Assembly (NCBI RefSeq): GCF_013449725.1
Contig: NZ_JACCFF010000001.1
Span: 2,108,001 to 2,172,000, forward strand
Reading direction: 5' to 3'
Source: Mycobacteroides sp. LB1
GTDB taxonomy: Bacteria; Actinomycetota; Actinomycetes; Mycobacteriales; Mycobacteriaceae
DNA length: 64,000 bases
Numbering within the stretch: the stretch's first letter is position 1; every line of letters starts with the position of its first letter. A program made the translations under genes and the position numbers. Shown here in pieces: positions 52,004-61,473 of this stretch. Under the pieces are notes generated by a model. The model had not been told where the DNA came from and did no database searches. It worked only from the letters and a program-made list of their open reading frames with translations.

Positions 52004-54628
52004 CTACCGGGCCATATTGGTGAAGCGAGACAGGTGCAGCTGATGCGCCACGGTGATGGTGGCCGTCGGACCGTTACGGTGCTTGCCCAAAATCAGGTCG
52101 GCCTCGCCGCCGCGCGGATCATCTCGCTCGAACGCGTCCGGTCGGTGCAGCAGGATGACCATGTCGGCGTCCTGTTCCAGCGAGCCGGATTCACGAAGGT
52201 CCGAGACCATCGGTCGCTTGTCGGTGCGCTGTTCGGGTCCACGGTTCAGCTGGCTGATCGCGACCACCGGAACCTGAAGCTCTTTGGCCAACAGTTTCAG
52301 ATTTCGCGAGAACTCCGAGACTTCCTGCTGACGGGATTCGTGCTTCTTACCCGAGGTCATCAGCTGCAGGTAGTCGACCACCACCAGCCTGAGCCCGGCC
52401 TTCTGGTTGAGCCGACGCGCCTTGGCCCGGATCTCCATCATGGTCAGGTTCGGCGAATCGTCGATATACAGCGGTGCCTCGCTGATCTCGCTCATCCGCC
52501 GCGCCAGCCGGGTCCAGTCGTCGTCACTCATGCGACCCGAACGCATATCGCCCAGTTTGATTTTCGCCTCGGCCGAAAGCAGGCGCATGACGATCTCGGT
52601 CTTGCTCATTTCCAAAGAGAAAATGACACTTGGCATTTGGTGCTTAATCGAGCATGACCGCATGAAATCCAAACCCAGGGTCGAGTTGTGCGTGGGCACC
52701 ATGGACCTACTCGCCAAATACAGGTGGTCGCGGTTGTCGACCTCAACGCACCGCACCGGCACGCTGCTGATCGGACGCACATCGACGACAAAGCGCGAAC
52801 CGGACCGCGCGGTTCCCTTACCTGCACGACGCTCCTTGTGTAGCAACGCCTTACGCGGCAGTGCGAACACCTCGTCCTCGCACGCGAACGTGAGCGTGTA
52901 CGCGATCGAGGAAGACTCCCTGCGCCCGCCCACTCTCTTTGTCGAGGTTTGGCAGCGGTAGCCGAGGCTCACCACCAATTCGGCTACGTCAGCGGCAAGC
53001 CGTGCGCTGGTTACGGCGAACTGCACGGATCCCCCGGCGGTCACCGTGCCGTCGGTGTCCAGCAGCCCCGCGAGCGTCGCTCGCCGCTGGGGCTCGGATG
53101 CACGCAAGTACTCGATGGGGATGTGCTTATCTCCCAGCACTCCGATAGTCCGGAGGCGCGCCTGCAGCGTTCCGACGGACCGGTGGCAGATCTGGCACAG
53201 GTGCCCGCCCGCAGACGGGTGCCCGCACCGCACGCAGGTCGGCGCCGCCACAGCTTCCGAGATGAACCGGGCACGGCCACCGCACGATTGGCCGCACGTA
53301 CGGACCTGGCTGGTTTTCGGAATGAACGATTGGCCGCAGACAGCGCAGTTGCGTTCCGCCACAGGAACATCAGGGAGCGTCAGCTGATACCGGTACTTCG
53401 CCGCCGGGGAAGGATGCGCCTCGACGCCCTCGGCCTCGATGTACATCACGATTTCCGGATCGGCACAGGTGATCTGGGCCGACGCGCTTGTCCCGTCGCC
53501 CAACCAGGCGCCCAAAGTGTAGGGCCCCACAAGGAGGTCCCGCTGCGGCAACTGCACCGGCTTGGCGTTGACTACTGAATGGTTCAGCCGACGATCCGCC
53601 GTCTCGCAACGCAGGGTCTCGGCGATGTCGCGTGTGGTGCGCACGTCCGCGAAGGTGCGCTGATTCCGGGTTCGGTTGTATCCGGTGGCGGCCGCGTGCG
53701 CGGACTGCCGCGAGGCGCGAGTCTCCGTCAGCCACTGGTGCTGCTCGTCGGCCACTATCACCGTGCCATCGGAGAACTCCACCTCGTAGCACGGGCGTCC
53801 GGCCATCACCTCGGTCGCGGCGACCACCCGGGTCGGCTTGCCGTCGGCGTCGAGCAGCTCGTCCCCGACCCGGACCTCACCCATGGTGGTCCACCCGGTC
53901 GGTGTCGGCAGCGGTGTATCGAGCGCCAGCGCCTTACCAACACCAGGTCGAGCCGCCACGATGATCATCTGCCCCGGATGCAGCCCGTTGGTGACCTCGT
54001 CCAAATCGGTGAAGCCGGTGGGTACACCCTTGGAAATGCCGCCCGCCGACGCGATCGCATCGATCTCGTCCATCGTCGGCTGAAGCAGCTCTTCGAGGGG
54101 AACGTAATCCTCCGACATCCGGCGATCCGTGACGTCGTAGACCTCCGCCTGCGCCCGGTCCACCACCTCGGCGACATCGGCGCCCTCGGCCCCGGCGTAG
54201 CCGTACTGCACCACGCGCGTCCCAGCCTCCACGAGGCGGCGCAGCAGCGCCTTCTCGGCGACGATGCCGGCGTAGTACCCGGCGTTGGCGGCCGTCGGCA
54301 CCGTTGAAATCAGGGTGTGCAGATAGGGCGCCCCGCCCACACGGCGCAGCTGCCCGCGCCTATCCAGCTCGGCGGCCACCGTCACCGCATCGGCAGGCTC
54401 TCCCCTGCCGTACAGGTCGAGGACGGCCTCGTACACGCTCTGATGGGCGGGCTTGTAGAAGTCATGCGGCCGCAGCTTCTCCAGCACATCGGCGATGGCG
54501 TCCTTGGACAGCAGCATGCCGCCCAGCACGGACTGCTCGGCCGCCCCGTCCTGGGGCGGTTGACGGCCGAACTCCTCCTGAGGAGGTGCTACCGGGCCGG
54601 CCTGGCCCAGATCGTCGACTATCGCCAC
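52004..54628 (-). CDS. dnaB: Replicative DNA helicase DnaB, intein-containing
   Basis: 874 residues in one frame from GTG 54628 with AGGAGG upstream. The N-terminal DnaB domain has AAEQSVLGGMLLSKDAIADV; the RecA-like domain starts AARPGVGK and resumes after the intein as STLGLDFMRS, with Walker B-type RLVVVDYLQLM and SLEQDADMVILLHRP. The 416-residue intein splits the Walker A motif between Lys232 and Ser649. After splicing the helicase is 458 residues, normal size. It unwinds DNA at the replication fork with DnaG primase. The 3' end lies in a decayed island; the 5' side follows DnaA-box-like motifs. Confidence 0.97.
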   Translation of the reverse strand: MAIVDDLGQAGPVAPPQEEFGRQPPQDGAAEQSVLGGMLLSKDAIADVLEKLRPHDFYKPAHQSVYEAVLDLYGRGEPADAVTVAAELDRRGQLRRVGGAPYLHTLISTVPTAANAGYYAGIVAEKALLRRLVEAGTRVVQYGYAGAEGADVAEVVDRAQAEVYDVTDRRMSEDYVPLEELLQPTMDEIDAIASAGGISKGVPTGFTDLDEVTNGLHPGQMIIVAARPGVGKALALDTPLPTPTGWTTMGEVRVGDELLDADGKPTRVVAATEVMAGRPCYEVEFSDGTVIVADEQHQWLTETRASRQSAHAAATGYNRTRNQRTFADVRTTRDIAETLRCETADRRLNHSVVNAKPVQLPQRDLLVGPYTLGAWLGDGTSASAQITCADPEIVMYIEAEGVEAHPSPAAKYRYQLTLPDVPVAERNCAVCGQSFIPKTSQVRTCGQSCGGRARFISEAVAAPTCVRCGHPSAGGHLCQICHRSVGTLQARLRTIGVLGDKHIPIEYLRASEPQRRATLAGLLDTDGTVTAGGSVQFAVTSARLAADVAELVVSLGYRCQTSTKRVGGRRESSSIAYTLTFACEDEVFALPRKALLHKERRAGKGTARSGSRFVVDVRPISSVPVRCVEVDNRDHLYLASRSMVPTHNSTLGLDFMRSCSIKHQMPSVIFSLEMSKTEIVMRLLSAEAKIKLGDMRSGRMSDDDWTRLARRMSEISEAPLYIDDSPNLTMMEIRAKARRLNQKAGLRLVVVDYLQLMTSGKKHESRQQEVSEFSRNLKLLAKELQVPVVAISQLNRGPEQRTDKRPMVSDLRESGSLEQDADMVILLHRPDAFERDDPRGGEADLILGKHRNGPTATITVAHQLHLSRFTNMAR
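52685..53932 (-). other. DnaB intein, class-3-like, with LAGLIDADG endonuclease
   Basis: 416 residues inserted at GVGK/STLG in the P-loop. It begins with Ala instead of the usual Cys/Ser, and ends THN before Ser+1. Trp67 two residues after His65 (block B), Cys395 (block F, PVRCVEV) and Thr414 (block G) form the W-C-T triad of class 3 inteins, which splice from Cys395. LGAWLGDG (near 140) and LAGLLDTDG (near 288) are the two endonuclease motifs. Between them, residues 196-249 hold two Cys4 clusters (CAVC...CGQSC and CVRC...CQIC) that look like zinc ribbons. Confidence 0.93.
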
Positions 54629-54752
54629 GGCGCGCGGTCCTCCTACTCAAATCAAGTCGAACACATGATCGCGGCGAGGTCCGACAAGTACGGATTACTC
54701 CGGCGCGCCGCGGTAGACGTTAGATGTTGCTAGCGGCCCTGCCAAGCGACCC

Positions 54753-54893
54753 TGTGGATGAGCCTGGGCATGGTGTGTGGACTACTGTCCAACACGGTGT
54801 TAGGGGGTTGTGGACAACCTGGGGATAGCTACCTACATTCCTGCACTTTTCCCAGATAGCGGCCAGTGATCTAGTTGACAGGACTGTGGATGG
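54753..54893. promoter_or_regulatory. DnaA-box-like cluster upstream of dnaB
   Basis: TGTGGA occurs four times: TGTGGATGA 54753, TGTGGACTA 54776, TGTGGACAA 54809-54817, TGTGGATGG 54885. The third is the exact complement of the mycobacterial DnaA box TTGTCCACA; the others differ by one or two bases. The dnaB start is 125 bases away. Confidence 0.5.
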
Positions 54894-55025
54894 GAATCCG
54901 TTCGGCGTGTCGCATCAGGTTGCGTGCTCGGGCGTGTTCTGTTACCTGGATCAACCCTCTAGGTTAACTAGAGGTAGCTTCGCTGGAGTGGCACACTCGT
55001 CCAATACATTCGCCAGTAGATACGG

Positions 55026-55057
55026 CAACGGCGCCGCGGAACCCCGCGACGCCGTTG
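55026..55057 (-). terminator. Terminator of the rpsF-rplI operon
   Basis: CAACGGCGCCGCGG (55026-55039) and 55044-55057 form a 14-bp stem with one mismatch and a 4-base loop, 22 bases beyond the rplI stop on the minus strand. Confidence 0.75.
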
Positions 55058-55079
55058 ACCCGGCAGTATTTCGGATCGA

Positions 55080-55535
55080 TCAGCCTTCGGCGACTACATC
55101 CACAGTGACCTTGGTAGCCACGCCGGTGTGCAGGTGCACATCCAGTACGTAGGAACCGAGCTGCTTGATGTGCGCCTTCGGCAGAGTGACCGTCCGCTTG
55201 TCCAGGTTCGGCCCACCGGCAGCCTTGATGGCGGCCACCACGTTGGTGGCGGTCACCGAACCGAACAGCTTGCCCTCGCCAGCCGTCCGCACTGTGAGCT
55301 TGACGGCACCCAGCCCCTCGAGCGTCTGCTTGATCTCGTTGGCGTGCTCGACGCCGCGGATCTCCTTGGCCTCCCGGGCCCGACGGATGTCGGTGGCCTG
55401 GCGCTCCGCACCACGGGTGGCGACAATCGCCAGCCCGCGCGGCAGCAGGTAGTTGCGTCCGTAGCCGTCCTTCACCTCGACGGCGTCGCCGGCCGTGCCG
55501 AGGTGCTCGACCTCGGTTGTCAAAATCAGCTTCAT
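55080..55535 (-). CDS. rplI: 50S ribosomal protein bL9
   Basis: 151 residues from ATG 55535 with GGAGGAC upstream. [20 protein letters not shown] and [20 protein letters not shown] are the L9 N-domain; the C-domain has [15 protein letters not shown]. It binds 23S rRNA at the L1 stalk base. Last gene of the rpsF-ssb-rpsR-rplI unit, 16 bases after rpsR. Confidence 0.98.
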   Translation of the reverse strand: MKLILTTEVEHLGTAGDAVEVKDGYGRNYLLPRGLAIVATRGAERQATDIRRAREAKEIRGVEHANEIKQTLEGLGAVKLTVRTAGEGKLFGSVTATNVVAAIKAAGGPNLDKRTVTLPKAHIKQLGSYVLDVHLHTGVATKVTVDVVAEG

Positions 55536-55551
55536 CAGATGTCCTCCGGTC

Positions 55552-55806
55552 CTACCGCGTCGCCGCGCTGAACGGCAGCAGAGCCACCTCACGAGCGTTC
55601 TTCACTGCGATCGCAATATCGCGCTGGTGCTGCACGCAGTTTCCGGTGACCCGGCGGGCCCGGATCTTGCCGCGCTCACTGATATACGTGCGCAGCAGGT
55701 TGGTGTCTTTGTAATCGATGTTCAGCGCCTTCTTGGTGCAGAACGCGCACTTACGTGCCTTGACCGGCTTTTCCGGGGCAGGACGGCGCTTCGTCGTCTT
55801 GGCCAT
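55552..55806 (-). CDS. rpsR: 30S ribosomal protein bS18 (cysteine-containing form)
   Basis: 84 residues. [20 protein letters not shown] and [20 protein letters not shown] are the bS18 core. The CxxC plus a downstream Cys make this the zinc-binding (C+) form, the one mycobacteria use when zinc is plentiful. Located between ssb and rplI as in other actinobacteria. The ribosome-binding site is weak (AAAGAGA). Confidence 0.97.
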   Translation of the reverse strand: MAKTTKRRPAPEKPVKARKCAFCTKKALNIDYKDTNLLRTYISERGKIRARRVTGNCVQHQRDIAIAVKNAREVALLPFSAATR

Positions 55807-55853
55807 GCTGAATCTCTTTCTTTCTAGCTAGGTAAGTAGGTGTGTCGCCCGAA

Positions 55854-56363
55854 TCAGAAGGGCGGTTCGTCGTCCGCGGCGGTGGAACCGGAGGCCGGAG
55901 CACTGCCCCACGGATCGTCGGCCGGCTCGTTGGAACGGTTTCCGCTGCCACCAGCAGAGCCACCCCCACCACCGAAGCCTCCGCCGCCGCCACCACCGCG
56001 CGAGGCCTTGTTGACCTTGGCAGTGGCGTACCGCAGAGACGGGCCGATCTCGTCGACCTCGAGCTCAACCACAGTGCGCTTCTCGCCCTCGCGGGTCTCG
56101 AAGGAGCGCTGCTTGAGCCGACCGGTGACGACAACGCGGGAACCACGAGTCAGGCTCTCGGCCACGTTTTCGGCGGCCTCACGCCAGATATTGCACCGCA
56201 GGAACAGCGCCTCGCCGTCCTTCCACTCCGACGTCTGTCGGTCGAAGGTGCGGGGAGTCGACGCCACCGTGAAGTTGGCGACGGCAGCCCCGGACGGCGT
56301 GAAACGCAGTTCCGGATCGGCGGTCAAGTTTCCGACGACCGTGATGATGGTGTCACCTGCCAC
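55854..56363 (-). CDS. ssb: Single-stranded DNA-binding protein
   Basis: 169 residues from GTG 56363 with AGGAGG upstream. OB fold: [59 protein letters not shown] glycine-rich linker (near residues 124-145) leads to the acidic DDEPPF tip that recruits replication and repair partners. Essential; acts with DnaB at the fork, encoded next door. Confidence 0.98.
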   Translation of the reverse strand: MAGDTIITVVGNLTADPELRFTPSGAAVANFTVASTPRTFDRQTSEWKDGEALFLRCNIWREAAENVAESLTRGSRVVVTGRLKQRSFETREGEKRTVVELEVDEIGPSLRYATAKVNKASRGGGGGGGFGGGGGSAGGSGNRSNEPADDPWGSAPASGSTAADDEPPF

Positions 56364-56435
56364 GGTTCCTCCTCGTATCTGTCAGCTGGCGTGGTTAACC
56401 GGAGCCTACGGAAGTCGGCTGACTCCCGTGGGGCG

Positions 56436-56726
56436 TCAGCGGGCTCCGGTCCGCAAGACCTTGGTCCGCAGCACGGACTCGTTCAGGCCCAGCTGGCGAT
56501 CCAGCTCGGACACAGTGGCCGGGGCTGCAACCACGTCGATCACCGCGTAGATGCCTTCGGCGTGCTTGGCGATCTCGTAAGCAAGACGGCGCTTGCCCCA
56601 GATCTCCACCTTCGCGACGGTTCCGCCATCACTGCGGATGACATTGAGAAACGTATCCAGCGATGGAGCTACGGTGCGCTCGTCAAGAGTGGGGTCGAGG
56701 ATGACCATGATTTCGTACTGACGCAT
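56436..56726 (-). CDS. rpsF: 30S ribosomal protein bS6
   Basis: 96 residues. [19 protein letters not shown], then [20 protein letters not shown] and [19 protein letters not shown] are complete for bS6. An AAAGGAGGTGATGAG stretch upstream is one of the best ribosome-binding sites in the window. It heads the ssb-rpsR-rplI operon; bS6 pairs with bS18 on the small subunit. Confidence 0.98.
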   Translation of the reverse strand: MRQYEIMVILDPTLDERTVAPSLDTFLNVIRSDGGTVAKVEIWGKRRLAYEIAKHAEGIYAVIDVVAAPATVSELDRQLGLNESVLRTKVLRTGAR

Positions 56727-56846
56727 GAGAAACTCATCACCTCCTTTGGTCTAGTGCGGCCACGGCGTACCCGTGGCAGGAGAGTCGCCTGCGTCGGCAA
56801 CCGGCCAAGGCTACCGCACAGCCCCCTGACCGGCGAAATCGTGGAT

Positions 56847-58475
56847 TCAGGCGCGCGCTATCTGCGGCGCCGGCTTACGCGGCCGCAACCAGACCGGCAG
56901 CCAAGCCGGAACCGCGTCGGCGGCCCCGTCACAGGGCCCGCCCGCCGGATCGTCATCGTGCGCGCGCACTAAGTCCTCACTGGGACGGTAGATCTGGCGC
57001 AGCACCAACATGCACAACCCGATCACCGCGATATCGCGTACCAGCACGGTGCCGGTGAACCACTGTTCGGGCAGCCCCTTGTTATCCATCCCCAGCAGGT
57101 AATACATCCGCGGAACCCACACCAGCGCATCAACGGTCATCCACGCCAACAGGATGCGACGATGCGGCAGCGCCACCACCGCCAACGGCACCAACCACAG
57201 TGAGAACTGCGGGCTCCACACCTTGTTGGTCAGCAGGAACACCGCGACCACCAGGAACGCAAGCTGCGCCACCCGGGGGCGTCGCGGAGCGGTCAGCGCC
57301 ACGTATCCGATGCCCAGGCAACAGATTCCGAACAGCGCCGCCGATACGGCGTTGAGAACGACGGGCGGCTCCCAGAAGCCCAGCGGGCCGTCGAAGCCCT
57401 GCCACCCCGTGAAGGACTTGAAGACGTTGTACAGCGAGTCCATATCGTCGCCACGACGGGTGTTGAGCCGGAAGAACTCCCCCCACCCCCGCGGGAACAT
57501 CATCGCGACCGGCGCGTTCACCACGACCCAGGTGGCCAGTGCGGCCGCGGCGGTCTTGGAGAACTCGTGCATCTTGCCGCTGCGCAGGCTCACCAGCAGC
57601 AGCGGAAACAGCAGTAGCACCGGGTAGAGCTTGGCGGACACCCCCAGCCCGATCAGCACACCCGCGAGCCACGGCTTTCGGCGCGCCCATGCCCATAGTG
57701 CCGTCATGCTGAAAGCCGTTGCGAGAGCGTCGAAATTCGTGAAGATCTGGAATATCACGATCGGGGACGCGGCGATCATCACCACATCCCACGGGCGGGT
57801 GCGCGGGCTCAATCCCGCACTGGCCCAAATGGTTACCAGCCACGCCAGCGCCAACCCGAATGCCACGATGTCGAAGAACATCACCACTTCGGCGACGACG
57901 GGCAGCCCCAACAGATCACTGGCCTGTGTGTACGTCTTGGCGAGAGCCATCGCGGTGTACTGGTACACCCCGGTGACCACCGGGTACTCCATGTACCGGA
58001 CCGCCGGAGTGCCGTCGTACTGGATCTTCTGATGTCCACCCGAGTCGGTCTCCAGCCAGCTCGACTTGTACGGGAACCGGCCCTGGTTCAACAGTTCCGC
58101 GCCGTACAGAGGCACCGTGTCTGAGTAGCAGAGCTGGTAGTAGGCCCGGTTGTTGTCCCAATTGGCCACGCGCTGAGCACCGTTGCCACTCCCGGTCTGC
58201 TGCAGACACGGCGCCTTGCTGGTCCACCCCAAGATGAGGAACCCCAGCGCGATGATGAACACGATCCGCAGCGGCGTCCAGAACGGCTGTCGGCCAACCA
58301 ACGCGTGCCGGCCTACCGGCCCGCCGACGACCTCTGAAAGCTCTGCACCGATAACGTCCGTATGACTGGGAAAGTCCCGGTCGTCGGCACTGCGCAAATC
58401 GTCCGCGAGTGTTTGAGGAGACACCGTTTCAGGCTGGATGTCGCCGACTACGCGGCTTTGAGATTCGGCCGGCAC
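56847..58475 (-). CDS. Polytopic membrane protein, DUF2029/GT87-like (Rv0051 family)
   Basis: 542 residues from GTG 58475, two codons after the ponA1 stop; the frame is open further upstream inside ponA1 and the exact start is uncertain. About ten hydrophobic segments, plus ANWDNNRAYYQLCYSDTVPL, YMEYPVVTGVYQYTAMALA and VSAKLYPVLLLFPLLLV, typical of GT-C/mannosyltransferase-like membrane enzymes. The Asp-rich loop FTNFDALATAFSM may be catalytic. Probably transfers a lipid-linked sugar for the envelope; inferred from family and from coupling to ponA1. Confidence 0.82.
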   Translation of the reverse strand: MPAESQSRVVGDIQPETVSPQTLADDLRSADDRDFPSHTDVIGAELSEVVGGPVGRHALVGRQPFWTPLRIVFIIALGFLILGWTSKAPCLQQTGSGNGAQRVANWDNNRAYYQLCYSDTVPLYGAELLNQGRFPYKSSWLETDSGGHQKIQYDGTPAVRYMEYPVVTGVYQYTAMALAKTYTQASDLLGLPVVAEVVMFFDIVAFGLALAWLVTIWASAGLSPRTRPWDVVMIAASPIVIFQIFTNFDALATAFSMTALWAWARRKPWLAGVLIGLGVSAKLYPVLLLFPLLLVSLRSGKMHEFSKTAAAALATWVVVNAPVAMMFPRGWGEFFRLNTRRGDDMDSLYNVFKSFTGWQGFDGPLGFWEPPVVLNAVSAALFGICCLGIGYVALTAPRRPRVAQLAFLVVAVFLLTNKVWSPQFSLWLVPLAVVALPHRRILLAWMTVDALVWVPRMYYLLGMDNKGLPEQWFTGTVLVRDIAVIGLCMLVLRQIYRPSEDLVRAHDDDPAGGPCDGAADAVPAWLPVWLRPRKPAPQIARA

Positions 58476-58479
58476 CTGC

Positions 58480-60999
58480 CTACGGCCCCGGTGGTGGCGG
58501 AACGTCGCCCTCCGGTGGCGGTGCCGGACCGCGCGGAACCACAGTGGGCGGCCCCACCGGAATGGTGATACCCGGCGCAATCTCGATGGTCGGCTGGATG
58601 GTCATCATATCTCCGCCGCCAACAGGTGGGGGTCCCGGCGGACCGTCCTGTGACGGTGGGGGCGGCACGTAGGTCGGCACACCCGCGTAACCACCGATCG
58701 GCCCCGGCTTGGGGAAGGTCTCCTTGTTGGTGCCGTCCAGCGCACCATCCATGGTCTTCTTCCAGATATCCGAGGGCAGACCGGAACCGTAAATCGGCCC
58801 ACCCCAACTGTTCCGGATCGCCTTACCCTCGTCGGTACCGATCCACACCGCGGTCGAGAGCGACGGCGTGACGCCGACCATCCAGGCGTCCTTATTGTCC
58901 TTGGTGTCGCCCAGCTGTGCAGTACCGGTCTTGGCGGCCGAGTCTCGTCCACCTGCCAATCCATGCCCACGCGAGTAGGCCGCGACCGGCTTCATCGCCG
59001 AAATCGCGTTGTTCGCAACATCATCGGAGATGCGCTTCTCGCCCGTGTTGTCGGAGGAGCCGGCGTCGAAAAGCACCTGCCCGTCGGCGTTCACGACCTT
59101 CTGGATGAAATGCGGCTTGCGGTACGTGCCCGACGCCGCCAAGGTGGCGTACGCCGAAGCCATATCGAGCACTCTGGTCTGGTACTGGCCCAGCACTACA
59201 CCGTTGTTGGGCCCTCCGCCCTGACCGTCCTCGGACAAGGTGTGCGACACCCCCGGGAAGTTCTCGGCGATACCGGCGGTGTGCGCGGCCGCGGCCACGT
59301 CATCAGGGCCGTTCTTCAGCTTCAGCATGAGCCGGTAGAAGCTGGTGTTGAGCGAGCGCTTGAGCGCCTCGGCCACCGAACACGTTCCGCACGAAGCGTC
59401 TTCGCTGTTCTTGATGGTGATGCCCTGATAGGTCAGCTCCGAGCTGTCCAGCTGGTAGCCCAGGCCGATCCCCTGCTGCAATGCGGCAACCAAGGCGAAC
59501 ACCTTAAAAGACGAACCGGTCTGCAGACCCTGCTGCGCATAGTCCAGTCCCTGCGCGTTGGAGCCGCCGTAGTACGCCTTGACCGCGCCCGTGCGCGGAT
59601 CAACCGACACCACCGCCGTCCGCAAATCGGGGTTCTCCCCCTGCAGGGTGCTGTTGACCGCATTCTCGGCGGCCTGCTGCGCCTTGGTGTCGATGGTGGT
59701 GGTGATCTGCAATCCCTCGGTGTTCAGGGTCTGCTCGTCGATATTGAACAGGTCGGTGAGCTCGGCCATCACCTGACGCTTGATGAGGCCGTTGGGGCCC
59801 GTCGTCGCGTTCTGTGCCGCGGCCTGCTCGGGCGGAACCGTCGCCGGGTACACCTGCCCGCCGCGATCCTGCGCGGAGAGCGCGCCGATGGTGACCATGC
59901 CGTCGAGCACCCAGTTCCAACGGTTCGTCGACTCCGGCAGATCCACCGCGGGATCCAGCCGCGACGGCCGTTGGATCAGCGCGGCCAGTAGCGCACCCTC
60001 GGACACCGTGAGCTGCTCGACCGGCTTGTCGAAGTAGGCCTTCGACGCCGCCGAGATGCCGTATGCGCCGCGCCCGAAATAGATGATGTTGAGGTAGGCC
60101 TCAAGCACCTGATCCTTGGACCAGGACTGCGACATCTTCGTGGAGATGACGATCTCCTTGGCCTTACGGGTTAGACCCCCAAGACCGGCGCGCTGCGAAC
60201 CCACCATCGCGTTCTTCACGTACTGCTGGGTGATCGTCGACCCGCCCTGGGTATCGCCGCCGAACATATTGTTCTTGACCGCGCGTAGCAGGCCCGAGAA
60301 GGAGAAGCCCGGGTTGCCGTAGAAATCACGGTCCTCAGCGGCCATCACCGCCGCGCGCACATGCTGGGGCACCTGGTCGATCTTGATATCGACCCGGTTT
60401 CCCTCCGGCGGAACAACTTTGGCGAGCTCGGTGCTGCCGTCACTCGCCAGGATGGTGGACACCTGGCTGGTGCGGATATCACCCGGCTTTGGGATGTCGA
60501 CCACCGAATACGCCAGGGCGAACGTCGCGAGCGGGATGATGATCGCCAGGACCACCAGTGCGATCGCAATGCGACGGAAGGTCCTCCAGCCGTTGCTCTT
60601 CCGCTTGCGGCGGCGCTGCGGCGGGTGCGACGAACCGCCCGGCCGGCCAGGCGGGCCCAGCGGCGGAGGCGGTGGCTCGTGTCCGAAACCCCCGTCGTGG
60701 TCATCGCCGTCACGTTCCAGCGCGGCTCGCGCTGCGGCCACCGCGTCCTCGTCGCGCCGGTACAACGGCAAATCCTCGATGGGATCCAGGATCGACGTCG
60801 GGCGATCGTCCATGCCGGGGGTACGCGGAGCCGCACCGGCAGCATCCAACTGCGGTGCATCCGGGCGGCCGCTGGGCGCTACCGGATTTTGCTCCCCAAC
60901 CACACCGCCGTCACCCGTTTGCCTATTCACTGGCCGTCCGGGCACGAGTTGTTCGCTGACGTGGGGTCCCCTTCGGCGCCGGGAGGGCGCCCATGACAT
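58480..60999 (-). CDS. ponA1: Bifunctional penicillin-binding protein PonA1
   Basis: 839 residues; start uncertain (frame open from 60999, N-terminus overlaps the DUF5318 gene). A Pro-rich cytoplasmic tail precedes one helix (near 136-160). The glycosyltransferase domain has AAEDRDFYGNPGFSF (near 216) and QGGSTITQQYVKN. The transpeptidase domain has the SxxK TGSSFKVF (near 490), SxN in RSLNTSFY and KTGTAQ (near 687). The C-terminal tail is Pro/Gly-rich, as in mycobacterial PonA1. It polymerises and cross-links peptidoglycan at the poles. Confidence 0.97.
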   Translation of the reverse strand: MSWAPSRRRRGPHVSEQLVPGRPVNRQTGDGGVVGEQNPVAPSGRPDAPQLDAAGAAPRTPGMDDRPTSILDPIEDLPLYRRDEDAVAAARAALERDGDDHDGGFGHEPPPPPLGPPGRPGGSSHPPQRRRKRKSNGWRTFRRIAIALVVLAIIIPLATFALAYSVVDIPKPGDIRTSQVSTILASDGSTELAKVVPPEGNRVDIKIDQVPQHVRAAVMAAEDRDFYGNPGFSFSGLLRAVKNNMFGGDTQGGSTITQQYVKNAMVGSQRAGLGGLTRKAKEIVISTKMSQSWSKDQVLEAYLNIIYFGRGAYGISAASKAYFDKPVEQLTVSEGALLAALIQRPSRLDPAVDLPESTNRWNWVLDGMVTIGALSAQDRGGQVYPATVPPEQAAAQNATTGPNGLIKRQVMAELTDLFNIDEQTLNTEGLQITTTIDTKAQQAAENAVNSTLQGENPDLRTAVVSVDPRTGAVKAYYGGSNAQGLDYAQQGLQTGSSFKVFALVAALQQGIGLGYQLDSSELTYQGITIKNSEDASCGTCSVAEALKRSLNTSFYRLMLKLKNGPDDVAAAAHTAGIAENFPGVSHTLSEDGQGGGPNNGVVLGQYQTRVLDMASAYATLAASGTYRKPHFIQKVVNADGQVLFDAGSSDNTGEKRISDDVANNAISAMKPVAAYSRGHGLAGGRDSAAKTGTAQLGDTKDNKDAWMVGVTPSLSTAVWIGTDEGKAIRNSWGGPIYGSGLPSDIWKKTMDGALDGTNKETFPKPGPIGGYAGVPTYVPPPPSQDGPPGPPPVGGGDMMTIQPTIEIAPGITIPVGPPTVVPRGPAPPPEGDVPPPPGP

Positions 61000-61342
61000 A
61001 CGACTTCACCAAATGATTCCAACTGCAGGTCCGACATACCTCGACAACGTGCACGGCGAACTCCGAGAACCGAGTGGCGAGCATCACGAGTTCCTCGGCC
61101 GAACGGGCCGATCCGGACACCGCGCCCAGGTGCTCACCGAAAACCCACGACACCAGCGTCAGTTGCTCCTTGCGGCAGATCGGGCACACCACAACGCTGG
61201 ATTTGCCGTGAAACTTAGCCGCCCGGAGCAGGTAAGGGTTCGCGTCGCAGACTTCAGCCACACCGGTACGTCCGGAATAGACCTCTGCCAGCAGGGATCG
61301 CCGCTTGAGCGCGTAATCCACCACCTGTCTCTGCAATCGCAC
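60923..61342 (-). CDS. DUF5318 family protein (Rv0049-like)
   Basis: 139 residues from GTG 61342, chosen because the conserved N-terminus RLQRQVVDYALKRRSLLAEV begins there; longer in-frame starts give unrelated sequence. CDANPYLLRAAKFHG, VVCPICRKEQLTLVSWVFGE and VEVCRTCSWNHLVKSYVMG are conserved, with CxxC pairs that probably bind zinc. The 3' end overlaps the ponA1 frame by 77 bases. Function unknown, conserved in this location in mycobacteria. Confidence 0.85.
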   Translation of the reverse strand: MRLQRQVVDYALKRRSLLAEVYSGRTGVAEVCDANPYLLRAAKFHGKSSVVVCPICRKEQLTLVSWVFGEHLGAVSGSARSAEELVMLATRFSEFAVHVVEVCRTCSWNHLVKSYVMGALPAPKGTPRQRTTRARTASE

Positions 61343-61473
61343 GGTAACCAGAGTACGTCCGATTCGGAACTGGCCCTCGCTGCCCGCCCAGTCAGCCTGT
61401 CCTTTTTGCAAACCGTGGTGACTCCGCGATGTGCTCGTTACGCTTGGCTGTCCGCCGGCCCGAAAGGACCCCG

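Larger units (their letters stand above)
54629..55079. other. dnaB upstream region
   Basis: 451 bases between dnaB and rplI without a gene. Holds DnaA-box-like motifs, the small palindrome CCTCTAG-GTTAA-CTAGAGG at 54956-54974, and the rplI terminator. The dnaB promoter must lie here. Confidence 0.6.
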
